From contig JXTC01000043.1 in the NCBI GenBank assembly GCA_002914845.1, positions 521,581 through 585,580 of the forward strand: a stretch of 64,000 nt of DNA, written 5' to 3'. The first letter of the stretch is position 1; each line of letters begins with the position of its first letter. Shown here one piece after another: positions 12,739 through 24,759 of the stretch. The translations under genes were made by a program, and so were the position numbers. The DNA comes from Trema orientale (lineage: Eukaryota > Streptophyta > Magnoliopsida > Rosales > Cannabaceae). Below the pieces are notes generated by a model. That model saw nothing but the letters and a program-made list of their open reading frames with translations. It did not search any database and was not told the origin of the DNA.

Positions 12739-15700
12739 CTGATCCTTTCTCCTCCTCCTTTTTAGTCTTTTTTTTTTTTCAAGCAACTCTTTGCCATGTA
12801 GTGTCATCGTCGAATTTGCAAAAATGGTCTCATAGACTATGAGGCCCATTTTTTTAAGTTCTGAAAAGAATTTTTCCGAAAGAAAAGGCAAATATTGACA
12901 ATGTAACAACCCAAAAAAAGAAAAAGTAGGTGAAATACACCATTTTTGTTGTGAGTTTTATAAAATACACACTATTTGAAAGTAATTAAGTAAATACACA
13001 ACTTTTAAAAAATAGAGGTGCAAAAGGACTTATTTAACCTTATTTTGAGAGCTCTAAATATGATGCTGAGCTTGATAAAAAAAATAAAAATAAAAAAGGG
13101 GTGTTGGTGTAAACACTTAGTTGTCGAGCTAGACACGATATCGAGAGACATAGTGCCGAGTAATGCTAAATCACTAGACATGTTGAATGCTAGACAATAT
13201 CTCTTGCAACTCAACACTTCGTCTAGTAAGATCTGGGTACTTTATAGGATAAGTGCTAAGGCATTTTTATCTTCATAATAAACTGAAAACTTAAAAAAAA
13301 AAAAAAAGTATTCGCTAAAAAAACTATTAAATGGGATATATTTTCTAAAAGTGACTTTGAGAAAACGATATTTTGCCAAGAACCCCGATAGAAAATTATC
13401 CATTTATCCAAAATTGATTGAATATGATTCGACAATCATTGTCAAGTGTGGTCGAGAATTATCAAGAGGTGCTGACTATGTATCGAGCGTTGCAGAGATT
13501 CGCCCGATAACAATGTCGAGCTACTCAATAGAAGGGTCGAGTAAAATCTAGATTTCTCCCTCCGGACTGGATTACAACTTTCTGTTTGGTGTAAAAAGTT
13601 TTCTTAGAACTGATTTAGTTTCTCCAAACCATTTCAAACCGCACAATTTGAGAATAAGCATTAATCGTGTGTGCAATTTGGCTCGCTAAATAGAAAGTAA
13701 AACTGGCTGAAACACACCACTACACCCCCTTACCTGTCCTTGTCATCTTATTATTCTTTTGTCCCACATTTTCGTCTTCGTTTTTCATTTTCTTGTAATT
13801 TTTGCCATTTTTTTTTAATGATGTCGTTCTCAATCTCACTCTCTTGTCGTTTTTATGTTTATTTATTTCTGCTTGTTATTGCTTTTGCTGCCGTTTTCAA
13901 TGTTACAGCCCTCAAACTTTTTATAGATTGTTCCATTTTTGTTTTTGTTCGTTACTGGATCATTTTTCACTTTAGTTATTCTTCGATCTGTTATCATCGT
14001 TTCATAGTTTGTTGTCGTTCATTACTTTTGGTATTTTTTTTTTTTTTTTTTACTCTCCTCCCTTCATTCCTATTTTTGTCGTTTTCTGATTTTCCTTTTC
14101 CCTCTGAATGAACTTGTCGTTTTCTGATTTATTTCCCTTTTTCATTTCCTTGTCGTTGACAAATATAAGCAAACAATACTTTTTCATCGTTGCTTTCTTA
14201 TTTTTCCCGTTTGATGTTTTAAATTGGCCCTTTTTTTTTTGGGGTCAGGATTGAATGTTTTGCTATATTTTCATTTGTTACCACTAATTTCCTTTATGGT
14301 CGTTTTCTCCTCAAATGGAACCAAAATTGAACAAAAAATCACATATACAGTTTAGAGTAATAGAATGTGACATTTGAATGTCCAAAAGTACTAAAATGAG
14401 ATGAAACATAACTGAGCGACTAAATACGGAAATAAAAATTATGGACCAAAATAGGGATAGTACCCAAAACATATGTCCGATTATAGTCAAATATCACTTT
14501 TAATCTCTTGTTATCTAAAGAACTCTAAAGCATCTTCTATGCTTTCTGAAACACCAAGAAAAGTAAACGCTCCATAATCCATTATATTTTTGTTCAAACT
14601 TCTAGCTGAATTTTTGTTGAAAATGGTTGTTCTGCCGATTGACACATTGGTACATCCAAACAAGTTTCTTTTTTTTTTTTTTTTTTATTTGATTAGTAGA
14701 AATTGTTGTATGAAGTTCTCAAGCTATATGATGTGCATAAATCAAATGGAAGCCAAGCCAACATATAAGATTCCTTCGCAGGTTAGACTTTCCAAAAATT
14801 TAATCAATATCATTATGTTACCACTGAAATCGATTAAACCATTAATAACTTCATTTGTTTGATTTTTTCATATGGCCTCACTAAATTGATCTTATTCCTT
14901 AGCCATGATCTACCTGTTATATATACGAAACTTGAAAACTAATAATATTTTTTAACCAATATTAATTATTTGTCAAATTATGGCTGGAANTTATCAACCC
15001 CTTCAATAAGAGTTAAAAGTAAAACACAACGATTGGTATATTACTCTTAAGAAAAAAGATCATTTTTTAATACATGTATATATATAATGGAAAATCTATT
15101 GCCACCCTCTGCTCACGCCTTATTTTAACAAAAAGGATGTTATATTTGCATCAAAGTGACATAGAGGCACCCATATTTTTCAAAAAACTTTTTTTTACAT
15201 ATTTATCCTTAAGTAAAAAGACCAAAATATAAAATTTATGCATAACACTTTTTAAAAATTTATGATTATTCACTCTTAATAATTACACCTCATTATATTG
15301 CAATTAAAACTCTTCATTAAACTTTTTCAACGAACATCCTACCTCCAGCCCTGATAATATTTATTATTATCAACCAAAAAAAATCATTATTATTATCATT
15401 ATTACTATTATGTTTATAATTTTCTCTGAAGGAAATTTATTATGTTTATAATTATTTTGAAAATTTTGTTCATCAATTCAAGAAGAAAATGATGATTTCC
15501 AGCAAAACAAGATAATGATAAGGACTAGTCCTCAACGTTGAATGTATATATATAAAGGAACTTAAATTCTATTTAGTTCCAAGAATGTTGCATTTAATCG
15601 TCTTTTTCTTTTTCCATTTTTTGTATGCTAAAACCACGATTGTCATATTTTTTTAGAGTTTTTGTTTCTTTCTTCTTTTTTTTTTTCCAATTAATATCAA

Positions 15701-17708
15701 TAGAGATGCTAATTAATAACTGAATTGAATTGATAGGATAAATAAGGAAACACTTATTTAAGGAATAATATGGGGTGCCAATATTAAACACTACAATTTT
15801 TAAAATATTCAATGGGGTTAATTTATATTAGAGGTGCCTTTATGCATCTTGGGAGCACAAATATAGCCCTACTTAATAAAATCTTTTATTACTAAAATAA
15901 CTTTTAGTGAAATTACTTTTATGTGCATAAAGTTTTTAGGGAAAAAAAAATCCATTTCACACACATTTTTCTAAATAATCTCACTCCTCTCTTAATCAGA
16001 ATTATTAAAAATATAAGATCTTGGTAGATTTGGTTACCTATCTATACTTTTAATATTTTTTATTTATTTTAAATATTTACTTTCTAATTAGGAGGAAACC
16101 ACGATTTTGTTGAAGGAAACTAAAAATATGTGCTAACTGAATAATGTGTTAAAACAATATTTAATAAATTCAAAAAAAAATTGGTGACTAATTTTTCTTC
16201 AGTAGAATAGTCGTTTGGATTATCCAATGCAACCATATACCTTCCTATTTATATTATTTAATAAGAAAGTATCAAACAGAACAATATGTACTTTAAATTT
16301 AATATGATTTTGATTTTATTTTAAATAATCTCAAAATAGCTGCAGATGCTTGATTTGTTTTCCTGCTTTATGAACAATTGATATGTATCTATTATGTTGA
16401 AAGAAGTCTTCTTCTTTNATTGGTGAAAGTAGAAGAGAAAGGGTGAAGGTGGGAAAAGAAAAGACGACATTAAATTGAAGGATATTTTAGAAAAAATGAG
16501 GGGTGTTATGAGCACTAATTAATTTAAAATTTGAGTAAAGAATTTGGTTTTAAAATTAGTATAGGAAGAGTGGACAAGAGTGATAATAAAGCCATCTTTT
16601 AAATATTTCAAGTTCAAAGGTTGACCATTTAAAATTAAAAAATAAAACTAAGATTTATAGTTTTGATGTTTATACTCGTACTTTAGAATTTCTGAGAACA
16701 AACAGTTAAACATCATATTTAGTCATGATGAGATATTACTTTAGAATTTTATTAGGACAGTCAAATATTATATTAAGTCATGATAAATGAGATATTTTTT
16801 ATATTATTCCACCAAAACAAGAGTTATGTTCTCTCTGGGATCTTTTTTCTTATGGAAAAAAATAGAGGAAATGGGCAACTAGAGTGGTATCTCAATTTGA
16901 GCGTAACGAACTTCCAACCCTACTAACGAGAATATTCTTTCTGTGACCTAAATAAGATTAAACCTTACGATTGACTTTCGATTTATCATTTTGTCTTATT
17001 TTATTGTTTATAGTCGTTGTTTCTATTTTATTGTCGTTTTATTATTTATGGTTGTTTTCTTATTTTGTTGTCGTTTGCTTCTTCTGTCGTTTTTCACATG
17101 CAGTCATTACTGAAAGTCGTTTTGTGTCGTTTTTCTGTTGTCAGTGCTTTCAATTGTTGTCGTATCAAATGGTTGTGTCTGACTTATTGTAGCTTCACTT
17201 TCTCGGCCGCTATTAATTTTGGTGTTGAGCACATTTGTCGTGGCTACTTTACTTCATAATCCTGTACATTGGTGTATGTATAAGATTTAAGTGGAAAGTG
17301 TTCGACTCCAGCCAACATGCATGGGCTATGGAACTAATTCGAAGAATTTGAGTATCTCTTTTGAAAAATGTTTTTCTTTTTTTTTTTAATCTTAAGTTTG
17401 TGTTTGACTATAGAAGTTTATATATTGCGTACGTATATAGTGACTAATTCAAGAAATTTGAGTGAGTATTTATTTAGACACTTGATTTATATATATATAT
17501 CTTTTAATTTCTGTTCAGTATAAGTTACTACATAGTCAGTCATTAACTGCAATCCGAGCCTATAACAAAAGTACATTTTAAAAAAAAAATGAAATTAGAG
17601 CCTGGTGTTGTTTCTTTACAATTGATTTAAATTATATATAAAAATATATTTTTCCATTTATGGCAAGGTATATTAGTTCATGAGTTCATATGCTAATATA
17701 CATTTGTA
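12739..17708. other. Gene-free spacer with two T-rich, TCGTTTT-rich islands
   Basis: No coding exon is supported. 13740-14180 and 16960-17260 are strongly T-rich on the + strand and repeatedly contain the word gtcgtttt or close variants at irregular 10-30 bp spacing. 13110-13560 contains several tcgag words and looks like eroded repeat. 15090-15880 has weakly matching ends (gaggcaccc and its complement) that may be another old MITE. Single ambiguous bases lie at 14990 and 16418. Confidence 0.5.
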
Positions 17709-18073
17709 TAGAGATGTCAACAAGCCGGTTCGAGCTCTTTTGGAGCCATAGACAAAATATCTAAAATGGGCCTTTTCCCTAAAATTTAAAAAAAAAAAAA
17801 AAGAACAAAAAAAAAAAATTTGAGAGAATTTTGAGAATTTTTTGAGATCTCTTTCTGGTGATTGAACCAAATTTTCTATTATCCTCTTTTTTTTCTTTTT
17901 TTATTTTTTTTTTTCATACCCAGTATATGTTTCTATTAGATATAATCAAGAAATAAATGAAAATAAGTACATAACACAAAAATAACAAAAAGTAGTATAA
18001 CTAATATAAAATTCAAAAAACAATAATCAAAAAATTAATCCAAAAAAAAAGAGAGTATGAAAGATATAACTTG

Positions 18074-19776
18074 TGTCCGGAATATGCCTTAGAAAACAGT
18101 TTTTTTGTTAGACATTTTAAACAATGTTTATTGGATTTAAGTGTTATCTATTTATTATTAATAAATTCTATATTATATTCCAATTAGATAATGTGATGTT
18201 TATGTATTCTATTATGCAAATATCTAAAAGTTTCTATGACAAATAATGAGTAATAAAGCATTATTCGTGTGAAGTATTCACATATAAGAAACTAAATTTT
18301 TTATTTCATTATGTCTAAATAAAAAGTTTGCTTTCTGCAAATAAAGATGAAATACTTTATTTTGCCATAGAATATAGTGTTGTCTATTTCAACGGGATTG
18401 ATGAAGTATTTAATTATCGAAGTGTACTTCGGATAGAAACACTAGTGCATTATAAGTAAGTTAAAAATTGTATTGAACTAGACCAAGTGAAAATAGAATT
18501 TAAGGTTAAGTGCCGTAATTCAATATTTTAACTTTCACTAATCTAGCACTATTGTGAGATTATCTTAATCCTATTGATTGTCGGACTTGCTTTCATGAGT
18601 TTTATCTTTTTGACTTACTAAAGGATAAGTTCTATTCTATTGTTCGAATTCTGATATCTTGGAAGATGAGATTTGTGAATTGACGAAAACTCCCTTCATG
18701 ATTTGGACACCATGCATATAATATCAATTTGAGTTTTTTTTCAAGGACTTAGATGACGCCAGGTATTTACGTTGTGAATTTGACTGTATTTGTATAGGTA
18801 GTTACAAAAACTATTGTCAATTATTATCCATTAAATGAAAAACAGCAACTATGTACTAGAGGAATAATACGGTAGTTTCACCTCACTAGTACGACGTTGC
18901 ATTGGTAGTATATCTGGAGGTATAGTAAATGCTAAATCGATTAAGTTAATTAATGTGATTAATTAGATTCACAGAAGATATTTGACATTTAGTCTAATAT
19001 TACAATATTAGTCCTATAGTAGAGTGCCCTAATATTAATGGACAAAGCAGAGTCATAATTAAGAGTTAATTATGACTGTGAGTTTATTGGCCTATTAGAG
19101 CTTAGACTACTTTGATCCATAAGGTCTACTGTCTAGCTCACATATAGCCCAATACTAATTAAATGATCAATTGAGTCCAATAAGCTCAATAAGGTTTATA
19201 CTTCTCTAATATTTAAGAGAAAAGTTCTCCTAAGCTTCTGTAAGATTGCAACACGCCACCCATAGTACAGTAACTGTGTTTCACATATGACAGAGAGGAA
19301 AAAAGATCGCAACATACCACTCACAGCACAGTAACTGTGCTTCACGTATGACAGAGAGAAAAAAATAGAGTGAGAGAGCCGAGCTACCAGGGGAGGAATC
19401 CCGAGCTTGTTCATGGCTACCAAGGGAGAGATACCTATGGTCGTAGACACGCAATCAAGGAGAAGGAAGAACATCTTTCTGATTGTTCTACTCTTCTCTC
19501 GTTGGGAATCAAGAAGGTACCCACACACCAAATCGTTCAACGAGCGTCGGAGAATAGACTTGAAGGCTTAATGATTATGATGCGTTTCTAAGTTTTATCT
19601 AAACTAAGATCCATGAATTGATTTATGTTAGATCAACGATCCTATGTTTTATTTTGTAAAGTTTCAAAAAAAAATTTTAAAATATCAATTCCGCTACATT
19701 CTTGATTTATTTACAAAACTGCGAAAATCGTTTTCGGTAAAATCATTTTTTGAAATCGTTTTTAGAATTTCCAACA
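18074..19776. mobile_element. Solo LTR (~1.7 kb) of an LTR retrotransposon
   Basis: The segment starts TGTCCGGAATATGCC and ends AATTTCCAACA, with TG...CA termini, and is flanked on both sides by the 5-bp sequence ACTTG (18069-18073 and 19777-19781). No internal gag or pol is present, so it is the product of LTR-LTR recombination. The end (tcaattccgctacattcttg through the terminus) resembles plant copia LTR ends that precede a primer-binding site; the copia assignment is an inference. The perfect target duplication suggests moderate age. A ~61-bp tandem duplication lies at about 19235-19355, marked by acagtaactgtg at 19267 and 19328. Confidence 0.88.
19235..19355. repeat. Two-copy ~61-bp tandem repeat inside the solo LTR
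   Basis: The words acagtaactgtg and tatgacagagag occur twice with a 61-bp period. Each contains a short palindrome, cacagtaactgtg. Duplicated segments of this kind in LTRs often mark enhancer-like U3 or R sequence, but here the role is unknown. Confidence 0.7.
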
Positions 19777-21390
19777 ACTTGGAGATCTATAAACTCTTTC
19801 CATAGTTTAATCTTTTTCCCTCCTCTATTTTGTTGCTTGTAAAAAAACTTATCAGGAGCACCTTTTTGATATTCAATCAGTTATTCTACTTTCTTTTTCT
19901 TTTTTTCTTAAAATTCTCATAACTGGATTCATATTTTCTATTAGATATTCTAAATATTATTAATAATTAAACTATGTAGAAGATAAACACCCTAATAACA
20001 AAAATATAATATCTTATAAAGAACAACTATAATAAAAACTGAAAAATGTAATTATTAATTTAAATTTCACAAATAAAATTAATAGTAGACTTACTAATTT
20101 AAATTTCACGAAACACAAATAAAATAAACAATAACAATTGAAGATTGAAGATTGAAGCTGGAACTGGAAGTAAAAAGGTCGGACTTGATAGAATTTGAGA
20201 GAGATTTCGAGAAAATCTGATAATGAGAGAGATGACTAATAGAGGGAGTTTGAATTGAGGGTCGATTAGCTAAAGCCTAAACATGACTGAAGCCTTGATG
20301 TCATGCTCACCCTTGTTTTTAGTGAGTGTTGTATGGGCCGTATATCTTGAAGACATACTTTCTTTTTTTTTTTTTCAGATTGGCATTTTGGGCCTTTTTT
20401 AATGTTAGACACATATAAAATATGGCTGACAAAATTGTTATAAGTGGATGGAGTATTATAGGCTCGTAGCCTTCAAAAAACAAAATGATGAGTATTGTAT
20501 GAGTTGGCTCACTTTAGCTGACTTTTAAAAAAAAAAAATAGTTTAGGCCTTTTATTAGTCAAAATTAGGCCTTTTCATGTGTTTTTTTTCTACTAGTGAG
20601 CCTTGATTCTCATGGGCCCTAGGTGATAGCCTTAGTTGCCTAGCTTTAGAATCGGCCTTGGCTTTCAAATGGGTCGAGCCATCCATAGGTACAATGACAT
20701 GACTCAAAAAAAATTTAAGTCAAGCACAGCATGCATGCACAAGGTAACCTTGGGTCATACCAAGCACAACACAAGGTATTGGGCCATACCGAACTCATAT
20801 TTTTAAACACTATAGGGCAGCACGGCACGACATGATGTTGGCTGCGAGTACAATACAAGCACAATGCGGTCCATAAAGCACGATATTGGATACTTAAAAA
20901 GTATTTTATTTTTACTTGAAATATTAATTGCATTTAAAATTAATAACATGATGATAAATTATACTAATAATAATTATTAGAAAAGAATAATAACTAAAAA
21001 ATTAGTGTTAAGTCTCACACTTAATTGGTATTGATAGATTTTGTTCTTTCGTAGGAATATGCACTGATTGGTAATTAGAAATTAGAATTAATTCTGATTT
21101 GTGATCACTGTGCCTAGCACAAAATGGGCTTAACACAAGTACGAACACGATACAAAATGTGCCTATACCCTGGGTCGTGTCAGGCCTGAAGTATTTGAGT
21201 CTAGGCTAGCACAAATACGATACGATTTTTTATTGGGTCATGCCAAGCACGATATGAAACACAAGTTGGCTTACCTTTCACTTTTATAGTATATTAATTC
21301 AAATGTTGTTATACTTAATAAAGAATTTCCTTTTCCCAAAAAGAAAATAAAAAATTGAAAAAACACTTATATTATCCATATATAAAAGTT

Positions 21391-21903
21391 AGGGTTATTT
21401 GAAAAAAAAATAATAATTGTATCAAATAAAACCTTAGATTTTTTAATTATAGCAAAAAAAATTTTGAGCTTATGATTATATTGAATTAAAATTATTTTTT
21501 GACTTTGAGATTTTGAAGTCCAGTCAAATTGGACCTAAAATAACCATTTGATCAAAATTTGATACAAGAGTATACAACATGACTAAGAAATGACTTCATT
21601 TTCAAGTTTTTTTTTTAATTATTTTTGAATATTTGTTTTGTTCAACTAAAAGATGCCAACTTTTTTGATATAGAACAATATTATTTTAGTCCTAATTGGG
21701 GTGCTTAACAACAAGATTAATCTCATACTGTAGCATGACACTGTATAGTAATTACAAATGAGTCATTTGACTTATTTCACACAGTAATTTGATTGAATTT
21801 TTTAAACTAAAGATTTTATTTGATAAAACTAGAAAATCAAAGTTTTTTTGTTAAAATTAAAAAACCTATGTTTTTTTTTATAATAACCTCCTAATAAAAA
21901 CAT
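21391..21903. mobile_element. MITE with long degenerate inverted repeats
   Basis: Reading inward from 21391 (agggttatttgaaaaaaaaa, then tcaaataaaacc) and in reverse from 21903 (ggaggttattataaaaaaaa, then tcaaataaaatc) gives matching ends over about 90 bases with gaps. The interior is AT-rich and non-coding. No secure target duplication was seen. Confidence 0.45.
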
Positions 21904-21935
21904 ACATTTTTTAAGGTTTAAGAAAGAGAAATTAG

Positions 21936-22705
21936 TCCAACAATTGGCTGGTTTTGTCCTAGCCCATTTATTTTCCTTAAAAAACTCCATCTTCTTTTTT
22001 AACAACATTTCTATCATTATCCCTATTTCACCGGAGAGAAGAATCTTTGATCTCTCTATCCAGTAGAATTTTTCTTGTTTATTGTTTGCTCTCAATAATC
22101 CTTCCATCTATGTAAAGATCTTATTCCTAAGATTCATTCTTATGGGGATCTTATTCTATCAGATTTTAGATCTGTATAGGTTTTATTTGTTTTATCTATT
22201 ATCCTAGCATATTTTCGATCTTTGTAGATTTTGTTTATTTTTATTTGTCTTTTGTGTTTTTCTTCTAGATATAGATTTTTTAGGATCCAAATTTGAAAAA
22301 AATTCAATGTAAGTACTGTATGGTTAACAAAAATGAAGTCTATCAGAGTTGGTATTGTGCTTTGAGATGATGAAGATCTGGATCTTGTGGCATCTTTGGG
22401 ATTCACTGTCTACGTGATAGAAATTGATTTCAAAGTTATTTTGAGTATGGTGAACTTCTCTAATGGTATGTTTAGTAGTATTGCTAGTTATACAAACTCT
22501 TTGTTAAGAGATAGCGAGCGTGATTTTTTTTGTCGCCTTATCTTTCATCCCATAAATAAAACGGCCCATACACCTGCCACGATTAGTTTTTTCAATATTA
22601 ATAGTTTGTTTTGTAATTGGAAAATTTCTATTTGTATTGCTTGTACTGTAGCAATTGATTTATTTTAATAATAATTTTCCTTTTTACTTTCAAAAAAAAA
22701 AAAGA
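21936..22705 (+). mobile_element. 5'-truncated LINE-like insertion with RNase H remnant and poly(A) tail
   Basis: The insertion ends in a poly(A) tract (22692-22705) and is flanked by agaaattag (21927-21935 and 22706-22714), the layout of target-primed retroposition. Between about 22335 and 22605 a decayed reading frame shows a plant RNase H-like (RVT_3) pattern: VGIVL, LVASLGF, VIEIDFKVILSMVN and a later KTAHT in place of the usual N..AH. Between LVA and SLGF about 20 residues of the usual domain are missing, and an in-frame stop follows the VGIVL block, so it is dead. It could also be a retrocopy of a host RNase H-like gene. Confidence is higher for the retroposition than for the source. 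Confidence 0.6.
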
Positions 22706-22868
22706 AGAAATTAGAATGGGTGTCTGTTTTATACACTTGATTTTAAAAGTTGTCTATTTTACCATTTAAAAATTTGTCTATATCTATCATGTTTCATATT
22801 ATGTTGTAGACAAATCATCCCTTTACTGCTATTTAATATATCTTTGTATACTTTTCTAAATATATATA

Positions 22869-23112
22869 GGGCACCAATCCAGTAGGTTTTCTTTTTTTTT
22901 TTACTTATATATAGGTATTATTTTGAGCAATGAAAATTTTTCTTTCATATTTTTTTATATTAAAAAGTAAGAGAGAGAAATAACATTAATGATACACGTC
23001 TTTTTATACACTCTATTATAGCCGTTGGATCATTATTAGAAGATGATCCAACGGCTAAAAAAAAAATACCTACACATAAGTTAAAAAAAAAAATACCTAC
23101 TAGATTGGCTAC
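22869..23112 (+). mobile_element. (TA)n-flanked palindromic MITE, copy A
   Basis: About 245 bp, starting gggcaccaatccagtagg and ending ctagattggctacc. The ends are inverted repeats of ~45 bp with poly(T)/poly(A) inside. Near the right end lies an internal palindrome, agccgttggatca...tgatccaacggct. The outer flanks are TA-rich microsatellite on both sides (aaatatatata; tatatatatatatacacac). No coding capacity. Confidence 0.85.
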
Positions 23113-23460
23113 CTATATATATATATACACACACACATTGGTATACAAATTTATAGATTCAAATATTTATTAACAGATTTTTTGAAAAAAGGGACAATTA
23201 GTAATTAATGACTTTAAATATCAATATTTATTGAAATGGCCAACTAATTTTATCAATTCTGACTTGTCTCGTCGAGCCAAACATTAGTTATTAGACAAGT
23301 GCTAATTATACTCTTATGTACTCAACTAATCAAATTATCTGCTTTATTTGTTGGTTGTTCCTACCAAATCAATTATAAATGAAAAGTTTATTTGCTAAAA
23401 GTGGTAGTTATTAGTTAACATAAGATAAAAAAAGTGTCTTTTAACTTATATATATATATA

Positions 23461-23664
23461 GGTTGCCAATCCAATAGGTATTTTTTTTTTTATCTATGGG
23501 TAGGTATTTTTTTTGAACCGTTGGATCATCATCTAATAGTGATCCAATGGTTCTAATGAAGTGCATGAAAAGACGTGTATAATTAATGGCTTTTCTCCCT
23601 CCTACCTTTTACAATAAAAAAATATATTTGTTAGATTTTCATTGGTAAAAAAAAATACCTACCC
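23461..23664 (-). mobile_element. (TA)n-flanked MITE, copy B, truncated against copy C
   Basis: Same family as copy A in the opposite orientation: it starts ggttgccaatccaatagg directly after a (TA)n run. The core (aagacgtgtataattaatgg) is the reverse of copy A's. It lacks roughly the last 15 bases of its far end and joins copy C directly. Confidence 0.78.
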
Positions 23665-23911
23665 AGGCACCAATCCAGTAGGTATTTTTTTTTTTTTACC
23701 TATGTATAAGTATTTTTTTTCTAGCTGTTGGATCATTATCTAATAGTGATCTAATGGTCATATTGATGTGCATGAAAAATGTGCATCATTAATGCTATTT
23801 CTCTCTCATACTTTTTAATATAAAAAAATATGCATAATAAATTTTAATTAATCAAAATGATACCTATGTATAAGGTAAAAAAAAAAAAAAACTACTCGAT
23901 TGGTGTCCATA
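23665..23911 (-). mobile_element. (TA)n-flanked MITE, copy C
   Basis: Begins ggcaccaatccagtagg and ends gattggtgtcc, followed at once by a long (AT)n/(TA)n tract. The central palindrome is decayed, with gttggatcattatctaatag still visible. Orientation is opposite to copy A, judged from the direction of the catcattaatgctatttctc core. Confidence 0.78.
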
Positions 23912-24180
23912 TATATATACACATATATATATATATCTTAAAATCTTAGCAAAATAGTCAAATTCTAAATGTGATTTTTTCAAATCCTTTTGCAATATTG
24001 CCAAGTATATTAATAACAATATATGTATATTAAATTTCCTACATTATATATTTATAAACCAATATATTTAATATACTCAATATAAAAAATTGATATAAAG
24101 AACCTTTTAGCTAAAAAAATTGAAAAAAAAAATTATCAAAATGAAGGGTAAAAAACGGTCATTTACTATAAATAATTACA

Positions 24181-24538
24181 GGTTAATTGCAAAAAAAATA
24201 TCTTGAAGAATAGCTTTTCGGCAGTTTTAATCCTATCTTTTGGTTTGTGCAAAATTATACCTCTATATTTAAATCTCTGAAAATTTTACATTTTGTATAC
24301 AAATTTCATCATTTATGGTGACTGTTTTAATTTATTTTTAATAGATTTTAACTATTTGTCAAGAGAATTAAAATATCATCAATTCAAATTTTGTATTTAA
24401 TGTAGAATTTTCTAGTCAATTAGACACAAATGGTAGATATTTGCAGAGATTTTAAATGTGAAGTTATAATGTTGCACAGATCAAAAGACATGGTTAAAAT
24501 TGCAGCGATATTCTAGGGTATTTTTCTATAGTTTTTCC
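24181..24538. mobile_element. MITE of the 'taattgcaaaaaa' family, copy 1
   Basis: Starts ggttaattgcaaaaaaaata and shows shared internal words (tttaaatctctgaaaatttt, acattttgtatacaaatt) with a second copy at 59603-59952. The right end (ctagggtatttttct) is roughly inverted to the left. About 350 bp, non-coding, superfamily unclear. Confidence 0.6.
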
Positions 24539-24759
24539 AATAAATTACTCATCTTATAAAAGTGGTATTGGGCTACTTAATCCATCAATCTTCAAGTAGA
24601 ATTTGGCCTTGGTGAAGGCCCAATACAATAGTATAAAGTGAAAATTAGTACACTCTTTGTAATCTAACTTTAATCTCAATTTTCCTCTATCATGTTTTAA
24701 TTAAGTACAGGTCACACTAATTAATCCAGAGCACAACTCGGACTCCAAACAGTGATTTA

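Larger units (their letters stand above)
17721..20660. mobile_element. Inner hAT element, split by a solo LTR
   Basis: The left end caagccggttcgagc and the reverse complement of the right end caaggccgattctaaagc form an imperfect terminal inverted repeat of the plant hAT type. Inner words (ggagccatagacaaaat on the left; gggccctaggtgatagcc on the right) are also familiar from that family. The flanks gatgtcaa (17713-17720) and gctttcaa (20661-20668) agree at 6 of 8 positions, consistent with an aged 8-bp hAT target duplication. Without the LTR and its duplication the element is about 1.2 kb and non-coding. It must be older than the solo LTR inside it and younger than the hAT around it. Confidence 0.62.
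17709..21286. mobile_element. Outer hAT-like non-autonomous element, interrupted by a younger hAT
   Basis: If 17721-20668 is removed, the left flank tagagatgtcaa joins atgggtcgagcc, the usual start of plant hAT elements whose subterminal regions are rich in gggtc/cacga words. From 20669 to about 21286 the sequence has many such words (ccaagcacaacac, gcacggcacgacatg, gccaagcacgatatg), and the right end read in reverse (taaaagtgaaaggtaagcc) is a degenerate match of the left end. The outer 8-bp target duplication is not recognisable, so the right boundary is approximate. No transposase is present. Confidence 0.5.

Noticed and set aside
13740-14111. 123-codon plus-strand frame rich in Phe, Ser and Leu
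   Set aside because: Composition artefact of the T-rich island; no start context, homology or splice support.
15090-15880. Possible MITE with gaggcaccc ends
   Set aside because: End similarity is too short and no target duplication was found.
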